Shown one piece after another: positions 1 through 10,410 of a stretch of DNA of 64,000 nt. Positions within the stretch are counted from its first letter, which is position 1; every line of letters begins with the position of its first letter. The stretch is from assembly GCA_963853835.1 (NCBI GenBank), contig OY970835.1, forward strand, positions 36,282,047 through 36,346,046, read 5' to 3'. The notes under the pieces are model-generated. The model had not been told where the DNA came from and did no database searches. It worked only from the letters and a program-made list of their open reading frames with translations. A program made the translations under genes and the position numbers. Source of the DNA: Calendula officinalis (lineage: Eukaryota; Streptophyta; Magnoliopsida; Asterales; Asteraceae).

Positions 1-1132
1 AAGGGTTTTGCTAATTTGTGCCGTATGGTCATTTGTTAACGAACAATTAATAGACCGAAATTTTCATCATTAGAGTAAAATTATATTTATGAGTTATTAA
101 TACTTTTATGTTATACTGATTTTACCCTTAGTATAATTAAATAGTAATGAAGTTTAGTGGTAAATGAGATATCGACTTTTGAAGTGGAGTGTTTAAAATA
201 AAAAATTAATCAAATTAGATAGGTGGGAAAATATCCCGCATTGATAGATGAACATATCCAAGAGGGTTTATAATTTTGTTGAACCAAATGCTCGTCAACA
301 CTCGAACTCATCCACGTTTGACTCCCGGGCTCGTGTGGGTCTGTTTTTGCCACGTGGTTCCTGACCTGCTGGTGAGTGTGCTGAAAATTCAGTCTGCTTA
401 TTTGGGAAAGTCAGTGTGCTGAAAATTCAGAGTTCCTATTTGAAAAGTCCCGAATGCATTATATATAGTAAAGATAAAGATAATGATAATGATAAAGATA
501 AGTATAAATATAAAGATAAAGACATTGATTAGGGGCGGAAGGAGAGTTGTTCGCAATATACCATGGCTCTACTCGTTAAAAGATCAATAAAAACTCGAGT
601 TAAGCGAGCTCAAATCAAACTCATGCTTAACTTAAAGCTCATTTATAAAATGGGATCGAGCCCCGAGCGTCAGCCAAAGAGCTAATTTAAGCTCGCGAGC
701 CTAAACAAAGTAATATATTAATTATAAAATATATTAACATAACTATGTTATAGGTATCAATATATATTAATATATTAACCAAAGTGCTTATAAACTAGTG
801 GTATCAATGTGATTAGGTTTCACACAAAATTGTAGGTTCAAGTCTTGATATTACAAAATTATATTATATTATATACATATATTTTACGTATATATGTATA
901 TAACATAGCACACAAAAAAGTGAAATATTAATTAACTCATATATCAGATACTATAATTACAAAAATAAATATTTTTCTTATAAATGGGGGTTAAATGAGA
1001 TTAGTCGAGTCAAGCCCGAACTCAACACGTAAGACTCGCAACGAATCGAGCTCGAGCTCTCTAAAATTAAATGAGCTAAACCTGAATGTAATCGAGTTTG
1101 GGCCCGACTCATTTACAACCCTAATATTATTA
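1..1132. other. AT-rich intergenic DNA with hAT-MITE-like and tRNA-like SINE remnants
   Basis: No gene is supported. About 570-1122 is rich in CTCGAG/GAGCTC and ends in a TTTACAACCCTA-type terminus, which resembles a degenerate hAT-type MITE. Within it, 784-860 contains GTGGTATCAATG followed by GGTTCAAGTC, similar to the A and B boxes of a tRNA-derived SINE. Both calls are pattern-based and weak. Bases 1-560 show no recognisable structure. Confidence 0.35.
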
Positions 1133-1310
1133 TTTTTTTTTGGAAACGACAAATGATTACAACGGAAGCCTACTCGCAATATTTCAGCGAGCACCCCGGG
1201 TTTGAGCTTCTTTACAGGGCAAACTCAGCCCTCATGGGAATTTACAGAGAAAAATTCTCCATATTTGGCACCACAAAGAGGTGTTTCAGGAATCAAACTC
1301 CAGAAATCAT
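1133..1310 (-). mobile_element. SINE-like element with TTTGTCGTTTCC-poly(A) tail (minus strand)
   Basis: Read on the minus strand the segment ends in TTTGTCGTTTCC followed by an A run. It contains a B-box-like AGTTTGATTCC and a short stem, CTCGC/GCGAG, before the tail. A similar minus-strand tail occurs at 52379-52400. The tail resembles the TTTGCCGTTTCC-A(n) end of the LINEs in this window. No target duplication was identified. Confidence 0.45.
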
Positions 1311-1348
1311 TAATTGCCAATTTTAGTTACTTAGTAATATGAAAACTT

Positions 1349-1374
1349 TTGGAGTAATGGTACTTAGGCCTACC
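1349..1374. mobile_element. Left fragment of a MITE split by the LTR retrotransposon
   Basis: The sequence before 1375 (GGAGTAATGGTACTTAGGCC and onward) is the inverted complement of the end at about 8915-8945. Joined to 8785 onward it makes one MITE whose terminal inverted repeats contain CCATTTAGACCTAC. The LTR element inserted 26 bases into it and duplicated CTACC. Confidence 0.65.
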
Positions 1375-1679
1375 TGAAAGTACTAAAATGAGCATTCAAT
1401 CCATGATTTGCTTCCTTGATGAAGATTTAGATCAAACTTGATTAAGAAGAAAAGAGGGTTTTAGAGAGAGAAAGTAGAGAGAGTAAGAGAGAGAACTTTC
1501 AAGAAGGATAATTTGATTAATGGTGAAAGTTAGGGAATTAAGGTTTACACTTTGGTTTATATACCATGACCTTAATTCCCTTAATTAGCTTAAGACTAAT
1601 CCTAAGACTAACTAAACTAATATAAAATGTTACATAACTAGTCCCTAGACTATTGATTACAACTAAATATGACCCAACA
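1375..1679 (-). repeat. 3' LTR of the minus-strand retrotransposon
   Basis: Closely similar to 8480-8779 along its whole length, including the TATATACCATGACCTTAATT block. The differences are mostly in the purine-rich stretch at 1450-1510, so the insertion is not brand new. It begins (sense) with TGTTGGGTC and is preceded by the polypurine tract. Confidence 0.88.
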
Positions 1680-1680
1680 A

Positions 1681-1690
1681 TCTCCCCCTT
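1681..1690 (-). promoter_or_regulatory. Polypurine tract (AAGGGGGAGA on the sense strand)
   Basis: It lies next to the inner edge of the 3' LTR and would prime plus-strand DNA synthesis. An almost identical block follows AACAAT at 2134-2146, and further similar tracts are scattered to 4568. Confidence 0.8.
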
Positions 1691-3238
1691 TGTAACAATA
1701 GTCTAGGAAGCGTATCTTCGAAGTCTTCATCTTTAGCAAAAGCTGCACCTGGTAGATATTTGGCTGAATAGTGATGTATCAGGATCAACTTCAGCTTTGT
1801 TAACCTGTGAAAACGAATACTTCTTTTACCTTTACAACCACAAGAAGTATTTTGAAGACTTTACTTTGAAGATACATATAGATCGACTAAAAATAAGACC
1901 CATATTAATAGAGAGATTAGCAGCGAAAGTCTTTTCTTGATGTTTGTGGTTTTATGTCGATCTATGGTTCTTGAAAATTGTTGTTGAGGTAACATGTTGA
2001 TAATGGTTACGTTCCCCCTCAAACAAACAATTATTTTTCATGGGAGTTGGATTAAACAATCATTAGCCTTAATCTCACCTATTTATACCTCCTCTCACTA
2101 ATCACCACTAACTAGTTTAACTAGTCCTAACAATCTCCCCCTTTTTTGTGCTTGATGCACTCCATCCCAGTCTTCCGTCTTCAGTTGCTTCTATTGGCCC
2201 GTTGCTCTCCTTCTCACGTATGAAGTAAGTTCAAGATCTCATTGCAAATCCTTGATCTGATCAAATGTTGATAGAGGATTGTGTAACCTTGTGAAAAGAT
2301 GGGAAGCTACAATGTTCATGTATTCTCAGATGTACTTCAAGATGGTGAATTACGTTTGATCATTTCAATTCTTTGTCAATGGCCGTAATTAACATCTCTA
2401 GGTTTCGCTTTTCAATGATAACATCTGAGTGGCAGTAGAAGCAATTATAATTTCCGTTACAGAACTTCGAAGTTTCAAACACTCAAAGGAACATTTTTCG
2501 TTGAATTAGTTGGTGTAAGAAAGTTCTAAAAAATGTCTCATTTAAGGTTAAAAGTTCTGGTAATGGAATGTCAGTAGGGAAGAATTTGTCTGGGATATAA
2601 GTAATTGGAGATTTTGTTTTTTGGATTTTGTGATAGAGGTTTTGTGAGGAAAGGATAATAATGTTTTGAGTTTTGTAAAGAATGATTTGGACGGTTAAGG
2701 TTTGGATTTTAATGATAGTGAATTTGAAAGTAATGATTTGTACGGTTAAGATTTAGATTTAAGTGGTTGAGAATTTGGAGAGAGATTTCTTTAGATGAAT
2801 CAGTTTCTTCTTCTTCTTCACTTGTTTTTCTATTTAATACATTGATTCTCACTTGATTTAGAATATTTCTGATTTTGCAGTTGATCTGAGTACATACGAT
2901 GTGAATTTTCTTCTTTAATGAGATGTTTGTGGTTCTTTTGGACGTTGTTCAAGTATAAACCCAGTACTTGCACTATTTCTTGCTCTTTTCTCCCCCTCAT
3001 GAGGATCATGACCATGGTCCTCATGCTCATGCTGAACGTTTGTCTTGTGTAAACGGAGAGACGAAATTGTGTGTCGATGTAATATGTGAGCCAAGATTAT
3101 GATATTCGTGGGTTTCGGAATCGAGAACCAGTAACATATAGTACTCATGAAGGAACCAGATACAAATTGATTTTATCCAAGAGGCTTGGAGAAAAATAAT
3201 TGAAAAATGAAGGATATCGATGACAATAATCACGTGAA
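1691..3238 (-). other. Noncoding 3' region of the LTR element
   Basis: No coding sequence is supported. The stretch is AT-rich with repeated polypurine blocks on the sense strand. The short frames here overlap on both strands and have no recognisable domain. Confidence 0.6.
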
Positions 3239-4378
3239 GTCATAAACAGATGCAATCTTTACTGAAGAACTTCAGTAAAAAGATCGTTTATGGATATGAC
3301 GAACACGATGATTAAAGACATTCTTAATCAAATTTTTGAAATTTAAAAGAAATCAATTTGTGTGGTTATATCAAAGATCAGTGAAGTATACCGCTTACAA
3401 AGATGCAATTTTCTCTGAACGTGTGCAGAGAAAAGATCGACGGATATACAAAGATCAATGATCTAACAGTGCATTAAAAACGATTTTGTGTGTGAGATGA
3501 AATGAAGAAGTCAGAATTGAATCTGAACAGTATGGAGAAAATGAAAAATGGTTTCTTCATTGATCGTTTAAGTATGAAAATCGTTTGAAAAATGGTGAAA
3601 ACACTCAATCCAAGAAGGTGTTAAAAACAGATGCAATCAGTACTGATTGTAAACAGTAAAGAGATCGACGAATTTAACAGAAAATTGTGTTGAATGTTGC
3701 AAACAAGTATTTTTGAAAAATTGAAAATTTATGTGCAAAATCAGAGTTTTGAAAAATTGAGCCACAACGCAAGAGACGAAAATTTGTCATAAACAGATGC
3801 AATCAGTACTAATTGAGATTAGTAAAGAGATCGTTCACGAATATGACAAAAATTTATATCCTACGTTGTGAACACATCATTGTGAGCACAAAGTGAGATA
3901 AAAATTTTGGAATGTTGATCATCACTGATTGATAAAGATTTGAAAAAAAATGTGATGTCAGCAACTCAATTCGAGTTAAAAATATTTTTAATTGAGTATT
4001 GATATGTGTCAGGTTTTGTGGCATCAGAGAAATTCAAAGATTTGGAAAATGACAATTGTATTAAAAATGAGAAAAATCGATTTACAATTGAAAAGTTTGA
4101 CAATGAAGAAACACAAAGGTAGCAATGAGAAATAAGAGAATTTGCAATAAACAGATGCAATCAGTACCAACCTAGACTGGTAAAAAGATCGTTTACGAAT
4201 ATTACAAAAGCTAATACTCAACCTTGATAACCTTGTGTGATTGTAAATTTGCACGAGGTTGAAAAACTGTTTAAGGAAAATAAAATATTTATTAGCAATA
4301 TAGAGTTGGAAGATTTGTAATAAACAGATGCTATCAGTACCAACTGAAATTGGTAAAGAGATCGTTTACGAATATTAC
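3239..4378 (-). repeat. Six dispersed ~60-nt two-stem hairpin repeats
   Basis: Copies lie at 3239-3300, 3386-3449, 3620-3678, 3786-3847, 4144-4205 and 4317-4378. On the plus strand each has an outer stem, a constant block AACAGATGCAATC (AAGATGCAATT in copy 2), an inner stem-loop, then AAAGAGATCG and the outer stem's other half. Outer stems differ but stay paired: GTCATA/TATGAC, GTATA/TATAC, GTTAAA/TTTAAC, GTCATA/TATGAC, GCAATA/TATTAC (one mismatch or wobble), GTAATA/TATTAC. Inner stems also co-vary, for example TACTAAT/ATTAGTA against TACCAA/TTGGTA against TTCTCTG/CAGAGAA. They sit between the gag-like frame and the 3' LTR. Function unknown. Confidence 0.8.
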
Positions 4379-4861
4379 AAAAATTGATACCACATATTGA
4401 TAAAAAAAAAAATTGAAGGGAACACTGGAAAATTGGTTAGCAGTTCTGAAAGGATGCTCCCCCTCAACAGTTGACTTTCATAAATCATAAAATCAGTTAT
4501 GCTCCCCCTTGACATAGTAATATCGATTTTCTCCCCATAGACAAGTGAATATTGAAATTCTCCCCCTCAACCAATGATATCGACGAAAAACAGGTTTCAA
4601 GCAGATATACTTGAAAGCCATTCGGTTGTAGCTCGCGTTATACACTGAATTGTGTATAAGTCAATTCTAAACTCCAAACACCTTGCTGGATATTCTACAT
4701 AAAACAATTAAAACATGTTTGGTACCCAATTATGTATGGGGCCAAAACGATTAGTGACAGATGGTTTATGTAGAATTGTTTAATGATCAATTTAGAGCTT
4801 TGGAGAACTGCAAGGAGGCAGTTCAGAGGTTGTGGATTTGACGACCCATTTTAAAGATTGT

Positions 4862-7510
4862 TCAGAGGATTGGATAATCCAATGAGATTTTTCCATTTTT
4901 GATCCATGTGTATTTCACAAACGTTGAAGATTTGGTCGTTGTTTTGTTGTCGCTGTTTGAGGAACCTGAAGACTTTGGCTTAGGTGCGGAAGATCCTCGA
5001 GAAACGTTGCGACGAGAAGACGAGTGTTTATCAGAGATTGGTGGGGTTTTGGAAGAACTCTTCGTCTGTTTGGAGGCATGTGAAGATGAACCTTTTTGAT
5101 TAGGTTTGTGTGGACGAGAGACAGATTTCTTGCATGATTGTGGAAAGCATGTTTTGCATGATTTTATAATTTTACCAGATTGATGGAAAATATTGATTTT
5201 TAAACCACATGGAGCATTTAGCTTAACAAAAAGTCGATCATCAGTTTGAGAAATTTGTTTCTTTGTAAGTTTATCATACAGTCTCTTTTTACCAAATTTA
5301 TCAGTTTTAGTAAACACAACATCAAATTCAGGAGAATAAGGAACAAGACGATAAGTAGAAGCATCATAAATTGTTCTAAAAGCCGTAGCAGGAGTTTTCA
5401 CATGTCTGGAGTTATTACTATTATTTTTGACAGTGGAAGAAGGAACTGAGAACGTAGATGGTCTAGTCTTCTTAAGCTCGCTAGGCTTCTTAAGAATACT
5501 AGTTTTTGTCAAAATAGGCTTCTTTGACTGCATGGTTCCTTTGACTCCATTGGGCTTCTTGGACTTCTCACTTTGAGACTCTAATTTTCTATTGGAAGCA
5601 TTTAACACCGGTGAATTAGAGTTTCTCTTCAAGATGGTTGGAACTGGATTAACTGGTGCCGGTCCTAATAAAGAGGATGTAGAATTTTGAGAAACATTTT
5701 TGTCAGTTTTAGGTTTCAATTCTAAAATGGTGTCCTCTAATTTATGGATCTTAGTTTGAAGATCTTCCTTTTCTTTATCAAACGCTTTGTGGGTTTCATC
5801 AATTTCAGATTCAAGTTGGATAATTTTCTTTTCTAAAATCAATGGTGGAACATACAACTTGGGTTCGATGGTTTGTTTTAACACTTCATCCTCAGATAAT
5901 GAAAATTCATCTGGAGTGACAATTGGAAAGTATTCATGATTTTCAAAATTTGCTTTCTTCTTTTCATATGTTTTGTTCAAAGCAGAGTAGTTGAAACTGA
6001 TTTGAGCATATTCTTGCTTTTCTCTGTTGAATTTCTCAATTTCTGCTTCTTCATCCGGTATATGTAGAAAGCTTTGCCATATTCTCATGCCCATGTAGTC
6101 ATAATTGTACAATGTTGGGAGAACATCAGCAGCTTTCTCCAGATAACGAGGATTATCCGCTCCAAGTCCTGATTTTGATTTGTAGTATTTGAACTCTTTC
6201 GGTTCATTGAACTTGATTGTTTGTTCCGTATGACCTGATTTGATAATTGTTAGCTCCAACTTTTTGCAGTGTTCTTCAGCATTTTCTTTTCTGAAAGTGA
6301 GACTGTGTATGGTTGCTGATTGTTCATCGATTTCCTTCTTAAAACTGTTTGTTATATTTTTGATTTGATCATTTAAATTTTGAATTTCGATGTCAGCCGT
6401 CTTCAACTGATCTTGGTAGTCTTTCATCTTGACTTCTGCGGCTTTTATCCAAGCTCGCTCTGTATGTAATTGAATAGCTACGTCATTGAGTAGCTTCTTG
6501 GAGTCGTCATTCTCACTTGGCATCGTTTTCATGCTCTTAATATTTGAAATTTCAGCATCTTTGTCATTGATCATTTTATGTAATTGGTTGACCTCACTGG
6601 TGTGAGCAACATAAAAGGTTGACAACTGATTTTGTAGCTCTTCAGTTTGTTTTTGAAAATAGTTATTTTGAGTTACTTGGGGGAGAATTGATTCAAGTTG
6701 ATTACGAAATGTGTCATTTTCTGCTTTTAGGTGCTTGATTTGTGCATTTGAAGTATTATTTGTTTTTGCTTGTTGTTGTAGACTTTCTTTTAATTCAGAT
6801 ATTTTAAATTGAAACACAGATTGTGACGTAGACAACTAATTTTGTAATTCCTTGTTTAATTGTTCAAAGATTTGCATTTGTGATAATTGAAGAGAACATC
6901 GACTTAGATCTTTTAAAAATTGTGTTTTTTCAGTTTCTAAATCTGTTATTTGTGTTGTCAACTGGGCTTTCTCGTCAATTTCAATTAAAAGATTTTCATT
7001 AAACAAGGAATTTTCTGATAAATCAGTATCTGAGTCAGAAAGAGAAGAATCTAAAGAAGAAAAGTGTACCTCTTTCTCATCATTTTCTAGAATGCCCAGA
7101 TCAGTCCTCAGTCCATTGGCAGTGTCAGAATTTGATAAAAGAGAACTGATTACCTCAATTTCTTTGTTGGCTTCTTCATTGAATCGATCATAAACCTCTG
7201 CATTTTCTTCATCCTTAGTATCTGAATCTTCCATCCATTGAAGATCTTCAACAAAGATCCCTTTTTCAGTCTCAATTCGTTTAGCCATCAACATCTTTCA
7301 TTCATAATACGCTGAATCACGAACGATCGATTTCTTTGTAGCATCCGAAGGTGTGATGGTTGGCTTTTCAATGATGATTGGTTTTTCAGTTGAAATTGTA
7401 GTAGATAGAACAGATTTGAAACGAGACATATACTTTATCGCATTTTCCAGGTCTTTATCCACATATTCATTTGTAGCTGGTGTAGGTTTTTCCGTTTTTG
7501 TGATTATTAG
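4862..7510 (-). pseudogene. Gag/linker-like coiled-coil protein of the LTR element, with in-frame stops
   Basis: One reading frame runs from about 7510 down to 4862. It is interrupted by TGA at 7300-7298 and TAG at 6838-6836, with no frame change at either stop. The two long open parts are 152 aa (7294-6836) and about 657 aa (below 6836). The product is rich in Glu, Lys and Gln and is predicted to be coiled coil over roughly the first 200 residues of the long part and again near residues 330-370. A basic Ser/Lys-rich tail follows. A CxxC (SCKTC) is present but no CCHC knuckle and no DSG protease motif. It resembles the spacer between Gag and protease in some plant copia polyproteins; this is a family resemblance from memory. 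It is listed as a pseudogene because of the stops, although suppression of TAG cannot be excluded. Confidence 0.6.
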
Positions 7511-7799
7511 TGTTGATTGAATTCTCGGGTTGATAAGTATAAATTGTGATTATGATGAGGTGTAAATTTGAAGTTTGAAAAAGGTTCTTGGGTATGGATC
7601 CGAAGAGCACTTTTGGGAGAGAAAATTCAAAATTTCCAAAATGATCAACTGATTATCCCAGATGATAGAATACACTTTAAAAGTGACCTAGATTTTCGAA
7701 TTGGCTAAAAACGACAAACGGTTCAAAAACTGGGGCTAAACGAAGTTTGGAAATTGACCGAAAAATCACAAAAACGCAAATAAAGTGATTGAAACAGGT

Positions 7800-8025
7800 C
7801 TTTTTGGGCCGAAGTCCCTTTTGTCACGCGATATTGGGCCGAAGTCCTTGGGCCGAACTCTGTCTTCGGGTCGAACTCTTGGGCCGAACTCTGTCTTCGG
7901 GCCGAACTCTTGGGCCGAACTCTTAGGCCGAACTCTTCGGGTCTTCGGGCCGAACTCTTCGGGTCTTCGGGCCGAACTCTGGGGCCGAACTCTTCGGGTC
8001 TTCGGGCCGAACACTGTTCTTCGTG
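7800..8025. repeat. Minisatellite of GGGCCGAACTCT / CGGGTCTT variants
   Basis: About a dozen imperfect 12-30 bp units built from GGGCCGAACTCTTCGG and TGTCTTCGG occupy the leader between the 5' LTR and the gag-like frame. The frames open here on both strands are a by-product of the repeat. Confidence 0.8.
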
Positions 8026-8465
8026 TTCTTCAGCAGTGACGAACCGAAATATTCACAATGCACACTAATTTGATCCTATCTTCCTCAATACTCAACCAAA
8101 TCGAATGATTCAAATTGCAATTTGTTCCAAATCAAATTTCGCACAGATTAGATCAATAATACACCTCAAAACTTAACAAATCAGACCTTAAATTTTTATT
8201 TTACACTAAGAACAAAGTGTTTTCATGGTGTTTTACTAAAATCACAAAATCAGAATCAAAACTTAATGAAATTCAATGAAATTTGATTCTAAACTTAATG
8301 AAATTAGTAGAGGAAGCTAAAGATCAACTAAAAACACCGAAAAATACCTTAGATTTCGAGTTTGATTTCACTGCATCTTCATAAACCCTTTTTCTTCATT
8401 TTTCTCTTTAGTCTTCAAATTTTTCACAGAATTCAATGCTTGGATCTATTCCAATGATGGATTAT

Positions 8466-8477
8466 GCTCTGATACCA
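8466..8477 (-). promoter_or_regulatory. Primer-binding site (tRNA-iMet type)
   Basis: The complement reads TGGTATCAGAGC, the standard 3'-end complement of plant initiator methionine tRNA. It starts two bases inside the 5' LTR boundary and fixes the element's orientation. Confidence 0.88.
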
Positions 8478-8479
8478 AT

Positions 8480-8779
8480 TGCAAATCCTAAAATGAGCAT
8501 TCAATCCATGATTTGCTTCCTTGATGGAGAGTTAGATCAAACTTGGTTAAGAAGAAAAGAGGTTTTAGAGAGAGAAACAAGAGAGAAGGAGAATTTTTCC
8601 AAAAGATGATTTGATTAATGAGTGAAAAGTTAGGGAATTAAGGTTTACACTTTGGTTTATATACCATGACCTTAATTCCCTTAATTAGCTTAAGACTAAT
8701 CCTAAGACTAACTAAACTAATATACAATGTTACATAACTAGTCCATAGACTATTGATTACAACTAAATATGACCCAACA
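8480..8779 (-). repeat. 5' LTR of the minus-strand retrotransposon
   Basis: Direct repeat of 1375-1679. It carries the promoter for the element; a TATATA sequence lies inside. It is followed by CTACC, the right copy of the target duplication. Confidence 0.88.
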
Positions 8780-8784
8780 CTACC

Positions 8785-8945
8785 ATTTAGACCTACTCAT
8801 AGGCCTACTCATTAGATGAAGACACGTGTCAAAATCAAGGGATAATATTAGGAGATAGATTTAGTGGAATACACATGTCATCCTATCAAATAGGTAGGCC
8901 TATGAGTAGGTCTAAATGGTAGGACTAAATATCATTTCTCAAACT
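8785..8945. mobile_element. Right part of the split MITE
   Basis: 8785-8811 and 8892-8918 are inverted copies (ATTTAGACCTACTCATAGGC against its complement). The outermost part pairs with 1349-1374, across the LTR element. A related but diverged sequence is at about 62254-62403. The family was not identified. Confidence 0.65.
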
Positions 8946-9725
8946 TTTGATTGAGTTAATAACCATTAACTGCAAATTTTAATTTAGGAAATGCAAAAGC
9001 TTAGAATTTTTTGTACGGCACTTTATTTATTCTAATTGTTCATGACATGATTAAAACGTTTTAATTTGTGACGTTTCGAATATATATACATTTCTGGGTT
9101 GTCTTGGTTGGGGTGATGGCAATGCCGAAGCTCCATTCCGAGGGTTATTCCATTTTTTTTTTTTTTTAAATGATTAAAACCTTTTAATTCTAGACTATAA
9201 GTCTATACCATTAGACTATAAACCTATATCTTTAAAAAAATGTTTAATTAGAAAAACCTATATCTTATTAGGTGAATAAATTAATTAGTTGATAAATGTT
9301 AAATAAGTGATGTTTTATACATTATATAATTTATTAAATTTATTGTACACTACTGATTCACAGATCTATAATATCAATAAACCGCATGTATGTACAACAC
9401 CTCATATTAAATTATGTATGATTTAACACATTGTATTTATTCATACATTTAAAGCATGAGTTGGTGATGCATGAATAACTAATTAAAATTAGTAAATGAT
9501 CACTTCTTTGTGTTAGATTAACCTTGCAATTATTCAGAGAATATATAGTAATTTGTTAATTTATTTACCGTCATTGACTTAAGTTCCTCCAAAAATGTCG
9601 TATTCCTATTAAACCATGGTGAAATTACAATATCATAACGCACAAATTTTAAGTCATTTCTCCTATATAAATGGCTTGCAATCCATGGTTTTAAACACAA
9701 ACCAATATTCATTGAAAAAGAATAC
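8946..9725 (+). other. Promoter-side flank of the aspartic protease pseudogene
   Basis: No gene. From about 9480 the sequence aligns with 20010-20150 (GATCACTTC, TTAATTTATTTACC, GTTGACTTA). The last 80 bases align with 25775-25863, including the TATATAAATGG TATA box (9664-9674). It is therefore the ancestral promoter region of the duplicated protease. 8946-9480 is AT-rich without recognisable structure. Confidence 0.65.
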
Positions 9726-10410
9726 AATGGCACCTTCTTCACTTTCACTAGCAATAACACTTGTTAGTTTTTGCACCGGAGGTTTTCCTCCGGCATCAAC
9801 CACCACCAGCCGTACTTTTACCATGGATCTCGTTCATCGTGATTCCAATGAATCTCCAATTTGCAACCATTCCATGACCTTTTCCCAACGCCTTGGCCAT
9901 GCAATGCAACGTTCTTTCATGAGCGCCAAACAAATCGATGCTAAATGTAATTAATCCAAACCAAGTAGTATCAGAAACCCAAATAATCCCGGATCACGGT
10001 GAATATATGTTGAACATTTCGTTCGGAAATCCGCCACTTAAAGTCCTGGCTATTGCAGATACCTGTAGTGATTTGCTTTGGATTCTACGTAACCCATGCA
10101 CAAATTGCTACAATCACACCAAGGGTTCACTTTTTAACCCTAGGACATCTTCCACCTATAATCCCCTTGGTTGTAAGTCAAAGATGTGTGAGGATATAAC
10201 TTATCCTGTCAAAACTGATTGCTCTAAAGTGAGATCTTGTCAGTTTAATAAGAGTTATGGCGACGGAACTGTCAGTAAAGGGGTTGTGTCTAGAGAAAGT
10301 TTCACCATAGGTGATCAGGTGCTACCAAATATCATCTTCGAGTGCGTGTCTAGTAGCGCCGGTAGTGTCACGCCACCACGAGGCGGGATTGTCGGTCTTG
10401 GTGTCGGCGC

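Larger units (their letters stand above)
1375..8779 (-). mobile_element. Complete non-autonomous copia/Sirevirus-like LTR retrotransposon
   Basis: The element has two ~300-bp LTRs, 1375-1679 and 8480-8779, both TG...CA on the sense (minus) strand. It is flanked by a perfect 5-bp target duplication CTACC (1370-1374 and 8780-8784). Two bases inside the 8480 LTR edge lies TGGTATCAGAGC (complement of 8466-8477), the usual initiator-tRNA-Met primer site. A polypurine tract (complement of 1681-1690) abuts the other LTR, so the sense is right to left. The 6.8 kb interior holds only a gag/linker-like frame. I see no protease, integrase, reverse transcriptase or RNase H, so it must use another element's enzymes. 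Many extra polypurine blocks (complements of about 2013-2019, 2135-2146, 2991-2998, 4458-4465, 4502-4510, 4561-4568) recall Sireviruses; that assignment is inference. Confidence 0.85.

Noticed and set aside
784..860. A functional tRNA gene
   Set aside because: A- and B-box-like motifs are present but no cloverleaf with paired acceptor stem could be drawn; SINE-like remnant is more likely.
7766..8039. Complementary 82- and 84-aa frames rich in FGPK / LGPN repeats
   Set aside because: Translation of a minisatellite on both strands.
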